Assembly (NCBI GenBank): GCA_958298945.1
Contig: OY282606.1
Location: 86,497,696 to 86,561,695, forward strand
DNA: 64,000 nucleotides
From: Atherix ibis
Lineage: Eukaryota > Arthropoda > Insecta > Diptera > Athericidae
Reading direction: 5' to 3'
In this document: positions 32,887-42,939 of the stretch, one piece after another
Layout of the letters: each line of letters begins with the position of its first letter
Numbering within the stretch: position 1 is the stretch's first letter
Notes under the pieces: generated by a model
Seen by the model: the letters and a program-made list of their open reading frames with translations, nothing else
Told to the model about the DNA's origin: nothing
Databases searched by the model: none
Position numbers and translations under genes: made by a program

Positions 32887-34735
32887 TTTGAGTTATAAAA
32901 AATATTTTCTTTTTTTTAAAACCAATTTCGAACTTTTGGTATTTATTGAAAAATATCACAAATTTTCTTAATAATTATTCGTTATACTCTGGTGGTGAAG
33001 TTTTTTTAATATCTTATAAGAAGAAGAAGAACCGAACTGTCTTTGAGGTCTGTACGCGCTCGAATAACGTTTCTTTCTATTCGTGATATTTCTCGATTGG
33101 ATTTCTTTTCATCTTTTCCAAAGACATTGGCTGTTCACAATCAGAATTGGGTAGGATTTTGTTACTAATACTACTACTACTTTCGACCATTTATATTTAC
33201 TTCTATTTCGGTAGAGTGGATTTGAGATCAAATGCTGACGAAATTTTTATTTTCTTTTGGAGTTTTTTTTCACATTTCGAATCAATTAGTTGTAGTGAAT
33301 TGACATATTCATAATGTAGACTTTCTTTAATTTATACTTTTGACAAAAGTCTTAAATAGTTTTTGTCTTCTGACCAATTTGATGATTTTAAGAAGATCTC
33401 CAATAAGAAATGATTTTAGAGAAATTTGGCAATTTTATCTTGTTTTTTTTTTTTTGTCCAAAAGAAGATCTTTCTAATATTCCATTTATTTATAAATACA
33501 ATAATTAATGATAACACGTGTAAAATATCTTTTCTAAATTATCTGAATAATAGAATGAATAATTGGAAAATGCAATTTTTATATCTACATAAATTATTGA
33601 AATATTTTTGTTAATATACTAAATGATCTATTGATCTGGATATATGGAAATTTAATTGGGGATATTAATAATTATTTATAAAATATGGAAAAATTAATAA
33701 TTTGTCAGAAGAAATTTTAGTAAAAAACTATCACTAAATTTAATATTTTCTTGTAGGATTTATTTAAAAAATAATTTCTATTTATTAGTTTATAGAATTT
33801 TGTTAGGGTATTTTTGTCAATTTTTACCATATTTATATAATTTTATAAACACAAGAGAATCCTTTAAAGAAAACTTAAAATTTAAAAATTATTAAAAATT
33901 AATTTTCAGTGTAATTAATAAAATTAATTGTTCTACGCTCAGCAATGTAGTTTTAACTTTTATTTGTACTACTCCAAAGTTTAAATGGACGAATTGGATT
34001 TAATGTTTATGTAATATTTTGGAAAATTATATTAAAAATTATAGTTTATAAAATTAAACTTAATAATAAAAATAATAAAACAATTGCAATAGATTTTTAA
34101 TTGCTCTAGAATCTGATAAGGATTCGAAGTAATTGTGAATTCTATAAAAATAATTTCGAAAAATTCACCAAAAACTAGTCTAAATTTTGGGAAAAATATC
34201 TTCTAAAATTATTTATATTAAAATTAATTGTTTTTATTCTTTTTAATTCTACAAAAAAAAAATTAAAAATCATTTGCTGAGCACACTGTAAAAATATTTA
34301 CTTTACATGAAAACATACTAGACAGAATTAACTCTATTAAAATCGAGACAGAACTGACCCAAGAGGAATTACTCCCTCTTAAATTGCCAATTTCATCAAA
34401 TTTCTTCCCAAAAACAAAGCTTCCGGATTTTATATCAAATAAAATATTTCTCAATCTTCTGGAGGAAATTTGCTTAAATTTGAAAATTAATGTTAATTAA
34501 TACCCAAATTTAATTACCAATCATCAATTTGATTGCCCAGCAATGGCTTTGAGTTGTTGTTTTTATTGCATGATCTTTAAAAAAGAAGGAGTATTGTTCC
34601 GGTATATTTCTTGATATTAATGAAGATTTTAATTGAGTTTGGCATCCATCTTTAATGTAAAAAATCGAAAAGATCCTTCCTTCCACATATGACAAAATAT
34701 AAAAATTTCAAAAGAGGTGAAGCAATCAAACTCTC
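32887..34735. other. Upstream region of the Kazal-like gene, then AT-rich interval
   Basis: On the minus strand, 32887-33060 should hold the 5' untranslated region and promoter. I see an AT-rich leader and a purine/pyrimidine-rich stretch (cttcttcttctt near 33020) but no core element I would defend. From 33200 to 34735 there is nothing I can name. Confidence 0.45.
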
Positions 34736-35225
34736 CACTATCTTGTCGATATACGCTGGTGTTCCGCAAGGCAGTATTCTTGTCCCATACTCTACCAAAA
34801 TTATACATTCGATATATCAAAGCATCCTAATATCATCTTTGCTACCTATGCAGATGGTATGACCTGCCTTATATATAGACAGAATCCGGAATTTTCCAAA
34901 TCTAAGTTAAAATCCGTCAAAGATTATTTACCACGTGGAGAACGTAATTGAGTGAACCCAAATATGTCCACGTAAATTTTTCACCCTGAATCATGAAGTT
35001 AGATAAGCGCTTTCTTAACTTTAAAGAGACAGCAAAATACTTTTATACAATGCGCTACTAAAACCAATATGGACTTACAGACTAGAACTCTGGCATATCT
35101 ACTAAGCCTTTAAATGCCTTTAAAATCGTGATCTGTGTCTTATTATAGAAAGTTTCATTGCCATTTTTCCAATCCCATTGTTAAAATCCTATCCTCTACT
35201 TTCTTTCCTAAAAATACCGAGCGAC
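34736..35225 (+). pseudogene. Jockey-type non-LTR retrotransposon reverse transcriptase relic
   Basis: The peptide pieces occur in the order expected for a jockey-clade reverse transcriptase but in broken frames. AGVPQGSILVP (about 34760-34790) corresponds to the GVPQGS motif. ATYADG follows at about 34845-34860, where the catalytic FADD/YADD motif should be, so the second Asp is Gly. Next comes a thumb-like segment with NPNMS, then LLYNALLKPIWTY near 35040-35075, matching the LYKAILKPIWTYG block. Stops and frame changes run throughout. It is a dead fragment with no visible ends or tail. Confidence 0.75.
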
Positions 35226-35385
35226 CTTTTAATTGTTACTAGCCACGTGATTTGTTAAAATACTAAGTCTTATCTTAAATTCACAAAGCTTATAATACAA
35301 GTAGTCTTTGATGTCTATGAGAAATTTGTAACAATTATTTTTAACAATTTTAGAAGTTATTAGTCCTTATGCATGGTATTTTGGT

Positions 35386-35397
35386 GGGGGGGGGGGG
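35386..35397 (+). repeat. Run of 12 G
   Basis: Twelve consecutive G between ttggt and aaatg, unusual in this AT-rich sequence. It could also be a length-uncertain base call. Confidence 0.9.
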
Positions 35398-35739
35398 AAA
35401 TGTATAAATTTTAATTGATTTTAGAGACTATATTCCCTTTTAATATTTCTTTGAAGATTGGGGGGAATATCACCTTTTTACAAATGTTCTAATTATATTT
35501 GGATCTATTTTCAGATCATGTTTTTATCTTTGCTAAGCAGAGCTGCAGCTATTCTACTGCTTGTTTTCGTGCAGTTTTTGGTTCGGTGCAATGATTTTAA
35601 ACAAACTACAAATCAAATGGCAAATTTTAAACTATAAATAATCGTTATCTATAATAAAAAACAAATTTGACAGCTGTCAAATGATAAAACTATATTTAGC
35701 GAACTCTAAAATCGATTACCCGATGCAATTTCCTACTAA

Positions 35740-35905
35740 CAAACAATATGGACTTACGGACTGTAGGGTTCTACCAAACCTTTCAGCTCCTTTTGAATTC
35801 AAGTGAAAAACATTTCGCAAAATTGTCGATGCTCTCATTTAATAGTAATACAATTAAGTTGTTGGTAGGAAACCAAGTAAATAATTGGAATCGGTGGATT
35901 GCCCC
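35740..35905 (+). pseudogene. Second short jockey-type LINE relic
   Basis: One frame reads IWTYGL-stop-GSTKPFSSF-stop-IQVKNISQNCR. It corresponds to the IWTYGIQLWG block and the segment after it in jockey reverse transcriptases, also present in the relic at about 35065. Because the same block occurs in both, these are two separate insertions or a duplicated fragment. No reverse transcriptase core and no tail are visible. Confidence 0.5.
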
Positions 35906-36129
35906 CTCCAATATCTATTACTTCCAATGACTTTTTGATCATTTTTACAAAATATAATAAACTTATTGGTAAACTACTTGTACAAAAATAAAAATAAATA
36001 AACTCTATTATTAAGTAGATTTTTCATCAGATAATTTGATTGAGTGACTCTTAAAAAAAAAATTCTATTGTATTTTTTTGACCATAACATTCAATCCAAA
36101 GAGAAGCAACTTTATTTAAAATTTGTGTC
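35906..36129. other. Short AT-rich spacer, nothing recognised
   Basis: It contains a possible A-rich LINE tail (aaaaataaaaataaataaac near 35980) but no other feature. Confidence 0.4.
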
Positions 36130-36131
36130 TA

Positions 36132-37134
36132 CGAGGTCTGTTCAAAAAGTATCCCGAATCACGTGTATTCGATTTTCGATTTTTTGTGACGTTATATTGG
36201 TACTCATGTCTCTCACTTATGCCAACAAGTTCGGCCATTTTGAATGTTCAGTTAAATTTTCAAAGCTGCTTTGCTTGCACGTGTTTTGGCTCGTTTTCGA
36301 TTTTTGCTTAATTTCGACCAAAAACAGCATTGCATTAATATTGCTAAGGAACTCTTGGACTCTGTCCGCGACAACCCAAATTTGCTCCAAAGGATCATAA
36401 CTGGTAATAAATCATGGGTTTATGGTTATGACGTGGAAACCAAGGCTCAATCATCCCAACGGAAGCTGCCGCACGTGCCGTTACCGAAAAAAGCGCCCCA
36501 AGTCATAACTATGAACCCATGATTCTGGTGACGAATCATGGGTTTATGGTTATGACACAGAAACCAAAGCTCAATCATCCCAATGGAAGCTGCCGCACGG
36601 GCCAAGATCGAAAAAAGCGCGCAAAGTTCGGTCGAATGTGAAGGTTTTGCATACAGTTTTCTTCAATTTCAGGGGCGTGGTGCATCATGACTTCTTACCA
36701 CAGGGTAGAACGGTCAATAAGGAATATTACCTGCAAGTTATGCGCAAGTTGAGCGAAGCAATCCGCGAGAAAAGCCCGGATTTGTGGAATAACAAAAATT
36801 GGCTTTTGCTATTTCGGCCAAAAACAACACACTAATAATGCCGCAGCCACCTTATTCCCCAGTTCTAGCCCCCTGTGACTTTTTCTTGTTCCCGAAACTG
36901 AAGAGCCCCATGAAAGGACGACACTACGCTACGATTGATGAAATTACGACGGCATCGGATCACAAAAAATGATTTTTGGAAGTGCTTCGAGGATATTGGA
37001 AAAAACGTTGGCACAAGTGTATAATATCTGGTGGGGATTACTTTGATGGGGACAAAATAGATATTTATGAATAAATAATTAATTTTTGAAGAAAAAAAAA
37101 CACAAAATTCGCGATACTTTTTGAGCAGAGCTAG
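36132..37134 (+). mobile_element. Mariner D derivative with N-terminal deletion and internal duplication
   Basis: The left end after TA at 36130-36131 reads CGAGGTCTGTTCAAAAAGTA. The right end, inverted, is a mutated CTAGCTCTGCTCAAAAAGTA and is followed by TG. Length is about 1003 bp. The 5' untranslated region is fused directly to mid-gene sequence (ttttgc to ttaatttcgaccaaaaacag), deleting the start codon and DNA-binding domain. The elements at 38684 and 45280 have the same junction. Confidence 0.88.
36308..37072 (+). pseudogene. Mariner D transposase, N-terminus and second Asp deleted
   Basis: Coding similarity starts at LNFDQKQHCINIAKELLDSVRD and continues NLLQRIITGNKSWVYGYD, where the catalytic GDESW reads GNKSW (Asp to Asn). 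A segment of about 85 bp around SWVYGYDVETKAQSS is then repeated about 122 bp further on, with TGDESWVYGYD restored in the second copy. After KVLHTVFFNFRGVVHHDFLPQGRTVNKEYYLQ the block NNKNWLL jumps to LFRPKTTH, deleting the second catalytic Asp (HHDNAPAH). PPYSPVLAPCDFFLFPKLK keeps the third catalytic Asp. Several frame changes follow. Without its DNA-binding domain this copy could only move if another element supplied transposase. Confidence 0.85.
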
Positions 37135-37136
37135 TG

Positions 37137-38681
37137 TATATACAATCAATAGCCTGATAAGAAAAAATCCGTTTTAAAAAAAGAGATACAATAATTTAAC
37201 CAATAATATTATGATAGATAAAGACTTAATTTAAAAATATTTATAGTCAGTAAAAAATTCCGCTAAAAACTATGAAATGCGATTATTTTTTTTATTTTAA
37301 ATTTTATTAGTTTTTAATATATGCTAATTTTAATACTTACTTCCAAAAAATATGTTATACTATTTAAATGGAAATGGTTGAACTTCTTTTTATTTTCTTA
37401 ATATTATATTTATTAACTTATTAACTATTATGTTATTTAACTATTTCCATAATATTAGTTAAAATTTGATTTCTTTTTTACTAAAATGTGTGATTTTTTT
37501 TTTTTTGATTGCGTCTCTAACTGGTGGTATCTGGATTGAATTTCATATCTTAAATTTAATAATTTTGATTTTAAGGATATACAAAATTGTATTATTAGAA
37601 TAAATTTATTTAATTTTCGAATTTTTTTAAGTTATTGTAAAAAGCAATAAAAATTCACCCAATTTGTTCTTTCTTTTTTTCTTGGTAGACAATTTAAATA
37701 TTTAATTGCCATCAAGTAGAACAAGCGAAATTTACACTTTCTATAACTGCAAATTAGTTTTTCTTATATGAAATTTGAAGATAAAAAACAATTTTTTTTT
37801 GACCCAAATATTATAATTTTATCAAAAAGAATGAAAAAGAAAATATTTAAAAAAAAAATTACTATTAAATTGCATAAATTTATAATATTTTTTGTTACTT
37901 TTATTATTATAAGTGAAAGCGTAATAATTCTTGTTGGGTTCGATTTTTTACTGTCAATTTTTTTTTCTACCTAAAATCACACTTTCCATAAAGTACTTTA
38001 TTTAAAGAAAATAATTTTTTTTTTTTTTGATGAAGATATCATCTCAAAATAATTAAAATAATAATAGTAATTTGAAAATAAACAAATAATCCATGGTACT
38101 ATGAATAACTTGATTTCCATAGTGTTAATATTTATTTGTATTTTTTGAGAAATTATTACATTTTTGAATAAATTTAACACATATGACAATAGTGTTTATT
38201 TGAGAAAAGGTAAAAGAAAAAAATAATAATAATTCAGTTGTACGAGTTAACATATTTCAATGAATGATTTTACCTTCCGACTATTAGTCTAGGTATAAGG
38301 TAAGATAATAACATAGCCGGTTGGAAGTTTGATAATTTATATACTCAGTTGGGCTATAATAGTTTATGATCGAAAGTGTAGAAAACAATTTTTGTTTCTT
38401 TCAAAAATTATTTATTTAGATATTCATGGAGTTTAATTTTGTGGAAATATCTTTAGAATTTACAATTATTTACAAATACTATACAGGAAAAACGAAAGAG
38501 GGCGAAAATTATACGTTTTTATATCTTTTCTTATGACTGAAAGAAATTCATTTTTTTTCTTCTAAATAAATCCTATTAATCTTATTAAATATTATGCGGA
38601 TATTTTTTGAAATGATAAAATCTTTTGTTACTGTCAGTTGTATTCTGTAAGGTTTTTGAAATTTATTCATGTTAACAAACA
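37137..38681. other. AT-rich interval, no gene recognised
   Basis: No supported frames. The 68-codon plus frame at 37768-37974 and the 63-codon minus frame at 37998-38189 are Lys/Ile/Phe-rich chance frames. Confidence 0.6.
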
Positions 38682-38683
38682 TA

Positions 38684-39280
38684 CGAGGTCTGTTGAAAAA
38701 GTATCGCTAATTTTGAATTTCCGCGGGTTACGTATATTCGATTTTCGATTTTTTGTGGCGTTATGTTGGTACTCACGTCTCTCACTTATGCCGATAAGAT
38801 CGGCCATTTTGAATATTCAGTTAATTTTTGACAGCTGATTTGCTTACACGTGTTTTGGCTTATCTTCGATTTTTGCTCAATTTCGACCAAAAACAGCATC
38901 GCATTAACATTGCTAAGGAGCTGTTGGACTCTGTCCGCGACAACCCAAATTTGCTCCAAAGGATCATAACTGGTGACGAATCATGGGTTTATGGTTATGA
39001 CATAAAAACCAAAGCTCAATCATCCCAATGGAAGCTGCCGCACGGGCCAAGATCGAAAAAAGCTCGCCAAGTTCGGTCGAATGTGAAGGTTTTGCTTTAA
39101 GAGTTTTCTTCAATTTCAGCGGCGTGGTGCATCATGAGTGCTTGCCACAGGGTAGAACGGTCAATATGGAATATTACCTGCAAGTTATGCGCAAGTTGAG
39201 CGAAGCAATACGCCAGATACGCCCGGATTTGTGGAAGAACAAAAATTGGCTTTTGCACCATGATAACGCCCCTGCCTAAT
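38684..39280 (+). mobile_element. Mariner D derivative, 5' part of a mariner D / mariner B chimera
   Basis: TA at 38682-38683, then CGAGGTCTGTTGAAAAAGTA. It has the same N-terminal deletion junction as the 36132 and 45280 copies. Coding sequence is readable from LNFDQKQHRINIAKELLDSVRD through TGDESWVYGYDIKTKAQSS, a frame change near 39100, then SGVVHHECLPQGRTVNMEYYLQ and WLLHHDNAPA. At about 39277-39280 it stops abruptly and mariner B sequence begins. No 3' end of mariner D is present. Confidence 0.85.
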
Positions 39281-39861
39281 TTTCTAAATGGATGGTGACT
39301 GGGTATGAGAAATGGGTCATATACAAAAATATTGTGCATAAACGATCGTGGTCAAAGCACGGTGAAGCGGCTTAAATGGTGGCCGAATTAGGAAGGTTTT
39401 GCTGTGCATTTGGTGGGACTAAAAAGGAATCATCTACTATGAGCTGCTTCCATATGGCCAAACACCAGATTCGGACCTCTACTATCAACAATTGGACCGT
39501 TTGAAGCTAGAGATTGACTAGAAGCTGCCAAAATTGTATTCCATCGGGACAATTCCAGGCTACAGTGACTCGCCAGAAACTTCGGGGCTTGGTTGGGAAG
39601 TTTTGATGCATCCACTTTATAGTCCAGACCTAGCAGCAAGTGATTACCATCTCTTTTTATCATTGCAAAATTTACTTAGTGATAAGATTGTGAAAATCAC
39701 TTAGTAGGAGCCAGGATTTCTATGAGAGAGGCATTATGAAGTTACCTTAAAAATGGCAACAAATTATAAAACAAAATGGCGTCTATTTGACTTAAAGCGG
39801 AAAATCCAAATCATGTTAAATAAAATCTGGAAGTAAACGTAATCATTATGATTTTTTTGTA
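39281..39861 (+). mobile_element. Mariner B 3' half, fused to mariner D
   Basis: It starts inside the mariner B coding sequence near the FLKRMVTGDEKW block (here ttttctaaatggatggtgac, already frame-shifted). Readable pieces are VLLCIWWD, KGIIYYELLPYGQTPDSDLYYQQLDRLK, a deletion removing the second catalytic Asp (YSIGTIPG), then WEVLMHPLYSPDLAASDYHLFLSLQNLL and FYERGIMKLP, ending QNGVYLT. Stops are frequent. The 3' terminal repeat is very degraded, so the right limit is approximate. It is older-looking than the other mariner B copies. Confidence 0.75.
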
Positions 39862-39862
39862 T

Positions 39863-40497
39863 ACTAGCTGGCTGCGCCCTCAATAAATAACACATTTATG
39901 AATTTTTATTTTTAGTTGAAAACGATTTTATTGTAATGCAAGTGAGTATCACTATTTTTGGTTATTCCATTTGGTGTAAAAACGAACAAATTTTTTGGTA
40001 TTTCTACTCTGGAGTAAGTAACCTTAAATTTTCTAAATTCAATCCAGCAACACTTAACGACTTTGTTGATTATAATTGCAAAGGCAAGGTGCACTGAAAA
40101 CTGGAAGTGCCTAGAAATCGAAGGGTAAATTGTGAAATATCACTTTTACCTGAATTGTACCTATAAAAACATAGCTGCATTTATAGCTGAATTATATCTA
40201 AATAAATTTTTAAAAATCGTAAAAACTTACAAATAGTTGAGGGAAAAATAATGTTTGAAATGCAAACAAACGTAATTTCTTAAATTAAATAAAAAATGCA
40301 AAAAAAAACGAAAAAAACGCAAAAGAAACGAAAAACATTTTTTTCTTACGTAGTGGCACTACAGTGCCATAGTGGCGATCAGTAAGAGTAAAACGGGCAA
40401 CGCAGAATTAAAAATTTCCTTACATACAAATTTTTATGATAATCCGTTGAGCTGTTTAGGAGTCTATACAGGCAGATTAACATTAATTTTTATATAT
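39863..40497 (-). mobile_element. Helitron remnant with both end regions
   Basis: On the minus strand the 3' end is ggcgcagccagCTAGT at 39863, the CTRR-type Helitron terminus next to a short GC stem. At the other side the minus strand begins ttatatataaaaattaatgt, close to the TCTATATATAAAAA start common in insect Helitrons, with the initial C changed. Between them only the tail of the helicase gene survives, plus A-rich filler. The following DD41D element starts a few bases beyond. There is no target duplication, as expected for Helitrons. Confidence 0.65.
39912..40094 (-). pseudogene. Helitron PIF1-like helicase, C-terminal tail
   Basis: The frame reads VTYSRVEIPKNLFVFTPNG then ITKNSDTHLH and ends at a stop at 39912-39914, about 50 bp from the Helitron 3' terminus. 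The YSRV..P.NLFV...G.TKN pattern is the motif at the very end of Helitron Rep/PIF1-like helicases. The Rep domain and the Walker motifs are absent, so the fragment is inactive. The short distance to the terminus fits the normal Helitron layout. Confidence 0.65.
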
Positions 40498-40501
40498 AAT
40501 A

Positions 40502-41749
40502 TAGGGTTTTCCAATAAGAGTGATATAATTTCTAAGTGACGTTTCGGCCATTTGTAATATGTCATAATCTGTCTTTTTTTTTTAATTGTATTCAGTAATG
40601 TTTTTAATTTAATCATGGAGAGATATACGCAAAAACAACGTTTACAAATAATTCAATTTTATTATCAAAATAATCGTTCTCTAATTGCAACTTTTCGTGC
40701 GCTTTTGCGATTTTATGGTCGTAATAATCGTCCAACTGTGCTCGCTATTCGTCGAATTGTTAAAAATTTCGAGCGTACATTTTCTTTACATAATGTTCAA
40801 GTGCCAATAAGATAAAGAACTGCTCGAAGTAATGAAAATATTGCTACCGTTCAGGCAAGTGTTGCTGAAGCCAGCAATTTGTCGACTCCAAGACGTTTTC
40901 AAGAATTGGGAATGCCTCAAACCACAACCTGGCGGATTTTAAGAAAATATTTGGTCTTGTATCCGTATAAAATTTTTATCACTCAAGAGCTGAAGCCATT
41001 GGACCACCATAAACGTCGTGAATTTGCTGATTTTGTCTTGGGACAACTTGAAAACGATAACGATTTTTTTAAGAAAATCATCTTCTCCGATGAGGCTCAC
41101 TTTCATCTGAGTGGTGTGGTAAATAAACAAAACTGTCGAGTCTGGTGCGAAGAAAATCCACAAATTATTTATGAACACCCATTACATTGACCTAAACTGA
41201 CAGTTTGGTGTGGTTTTTGGTCTGGTGGAATCATCGGTCCGTACTTCTTTCGAAATGAAGCTGGTAACACCGTTACTGTCAATGGAGAGTGGTATAGATC
41301 GATGATAACCAACTTTTTATGGTCGAAATTGGAAGAAGTTGATCTTGACAACATCTGGTTCCAACAAGACGGGGTTACGTGCCACACAGCACGTGCAACA
41401 ACCGAATTATTGCGAGAAAAGTTTGGAGATTCGATTATTTCAAGAAATTGTGACATTGAATGGCCTCAAAGAAGTTGTGATTTAACACCATTAGACTATT
41501 TATTGTGGGGTTATTTGAAGTCATTAGTCTTTAGCAATAAAACAGACTCTCTTTATGACATACGACTTGATTTAGTGGAAAAAGTGCTCGAAAAGTGGGT
41601 TTATCGAATTCGTTCCTACAAAAGAAGTCATGGAGGCTATTTGAATGACGCTTTTTTCCGAACTTAATTGTATCGATTGTACTTCACATTATATAAAAAC
41701 CATTTGAATTTCCTTAACAATTAGTGTGTTTTTTTTTTGGGCAACCCTA
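40502..41749 (+). mobile_element. DD41D (rosa-type) element, copy 2
   Basis: TA at 40500-40501 and 41750-41751. The left terminus TAGGGTTTTCCAATAAGAGT is as in copy 1. On the right only the outer TAGGGTTGCCC remains, inverted, the inner part being deleted. Length is 1248 bp. It lies between the Helitron remnant and mariner B copy 2 with almost no spacer. Confidence 0.88.
40615..41667 (+). pseudogene. DD41D transposase, two nonsense codons and a small deletion
   Basis: It starts at ATG 40615 (MERYTQKQRLQIIQFYYQNNRS). The N-terminal paired helix-turn-helix region continues to VQVPIR, where TAA (40813-40815) interrupts, and resumes RTARSNENIATVQASVAEA and MPQTTTWRILRKYL. The catalytic core has IIFSDEAHFHLSG (Asp 1), a TGA at about 41188-41190, VWCGFWSGGIIGPYFF, WFQQDGVTCHTARATTELL (Asp 2) and SCDLTPLDYLLWGYLKS (Asp 3). 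I count 41 residues between the second and third Asp, which marks the DD41D (rosa) family and not mariner DD34D. About 12 residues are missing at SLYD-IRLDLVEK compared with copy 1. The natural end is FFRT. All three catalytic residues survive. Confidence 0.9.
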
Positions 41750-41755
41750 TATATA

Positions 41756-42922
41756 AGTTGTAGTAAAAATTAATCCATTATTTTGCCAATAGATGGCTTT
41801 AGGAGTCTGTATCTCCCGTTTTAAAAGTGCGATCGGGTTGAACTAAAAAAAGCTTCTGATACAGTTTTGTACTAAAAAAGCTTCTGATACAGTTTTGTGA
41901 TTACTTGACTCAGTATTTTTTTAGCACGCGTCAAAGATGGACACCAACAAAGAGAAAATACGCCATATTTTACAGTTTTTCTTTGATAAAGGCGAAAACA
42001 CAATCCAGGCAGCTGAAAATGTGAATAGTGTTTATGGTCCTGATACTGTAACAGCCAATCATGCGCAATTTTGGTTTCGTCGATTTCGTTCCGGTAATTT
42101 CGATGTCAAAGATGCACCACGCTCTGGAAGGCCAATTGTCGAAAATGTCGATAAAATAATGGAAATCGTCGAGTCCGACCGTCATGTAAGCACTGTTTCG
42201 ATTGCCCAGGAGCTAAACATTGCACAAAAAACTGTTTGGAACCACTTAAATAAGGCTGGATACAAAAAGAAGCTCGATGTATGGGTGCCACACCAGTTAT
42301 CGCAAAAAAACCTCATGGACCGAATTTGTTCGCAACAATATCGATCCATTTCTGAAGCGGATGGTTACTGGTGATGAAAAGTGGGTCACTTACGACAACG
42401 TCAATCAACAACGGTCGTGGTCAAATCGCGGTCACCCGGCGCAAATGGTGGTCAAGCCAGGATTGACAGCCAGGGAGGTTTTGCTGTGTGTTTGGTGAGA
42501 CTGGCAGGGAATCATCTACTATGAGCTGCTCCCCTACGGCCGAACTCTTAATTCGGACCTATACTGTCAACAATTAGACCGTCTGAAAGAAGCAATCGCC
42601 CAGAAGCGGCCAGCTTTAGCCAATAGGAGAGGAATTGTGTTCCATCAGGACAACGCCAGGCCGCATACATCGATAGTGACTCGCCAGAAGTTTCGGGACC
42701 TTGGTTGGGATGTTCTTATGCATTCACCTTATAGTCCGGACCTTGCACCAAGTGATTACCACCTCTTCCTGTCTATGACGAATGATTTTGCAGGTGAAAA
42801 ATTCGCCTCAAGAGAAGATTGTGAAAATCGACTGTCAAAGTTTTCTGCCAATAGGGACGAGGGTTTCTATGAGAGAGGCATTATGAAATTACCTCCAAAA
42901 TGGCAACAAGTTATCGAAACAA
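41756..42922 (+). mobile_element. Mariner B, copy 2, 3' end missing
   Basis: It starts agttgtagtaaaaattaatc after TA at 41754-41755, only 6 bp from the DD41D element. The 5' untranslated region contains a tandem duplication of about 28 bp (cttctgatacagttttgt at about 41853 and 41882). The right side breaks off in the codons corresponding to QQVIE, so the last few codons and the 3' terminal repeat are absent. Confidence 0.88.
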
Positions 42923-42932
42923 TTCTCTTTTA
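41937..42932 (+). pseudogene. Mariner B transposase, frameshift deletion and truncated end
   Basis: It starts at ATG 41937 (MDTNKEKIRHILQFFFDKGE) and stays intact through the DNA-binding part, keeping the Gln and Trp codons that are stops in copy 1 (IAQKTVWNHLNKAGY). Linker VWVPHQL. At about 42330 a deletion of roughly 20 bases removes SICESLLNR and shifts the frame. The next frame carries FLKRMVTGDEKW (Asp 1) to LLCVW, where TGG has become TGA (42496-42498). Then come WQGIIYYELLPYGRTLNSD, FHQDNARPHTS (Asp 2) and SPDLAPSDYHLF (Asp 3), ending at KWQQVIETILF beyond the truncation. The catalytic residues are intact but the gene is disrupted. Confidence 0.9.
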
Positions 42933-42939
42933 ACTACTT

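Noticed and set aside
33000..33070. Core promoter of the Kazal-like gene
   Set aside because: Only weak A/T-rich and initiator-like words are present. Nothing separates them from background.
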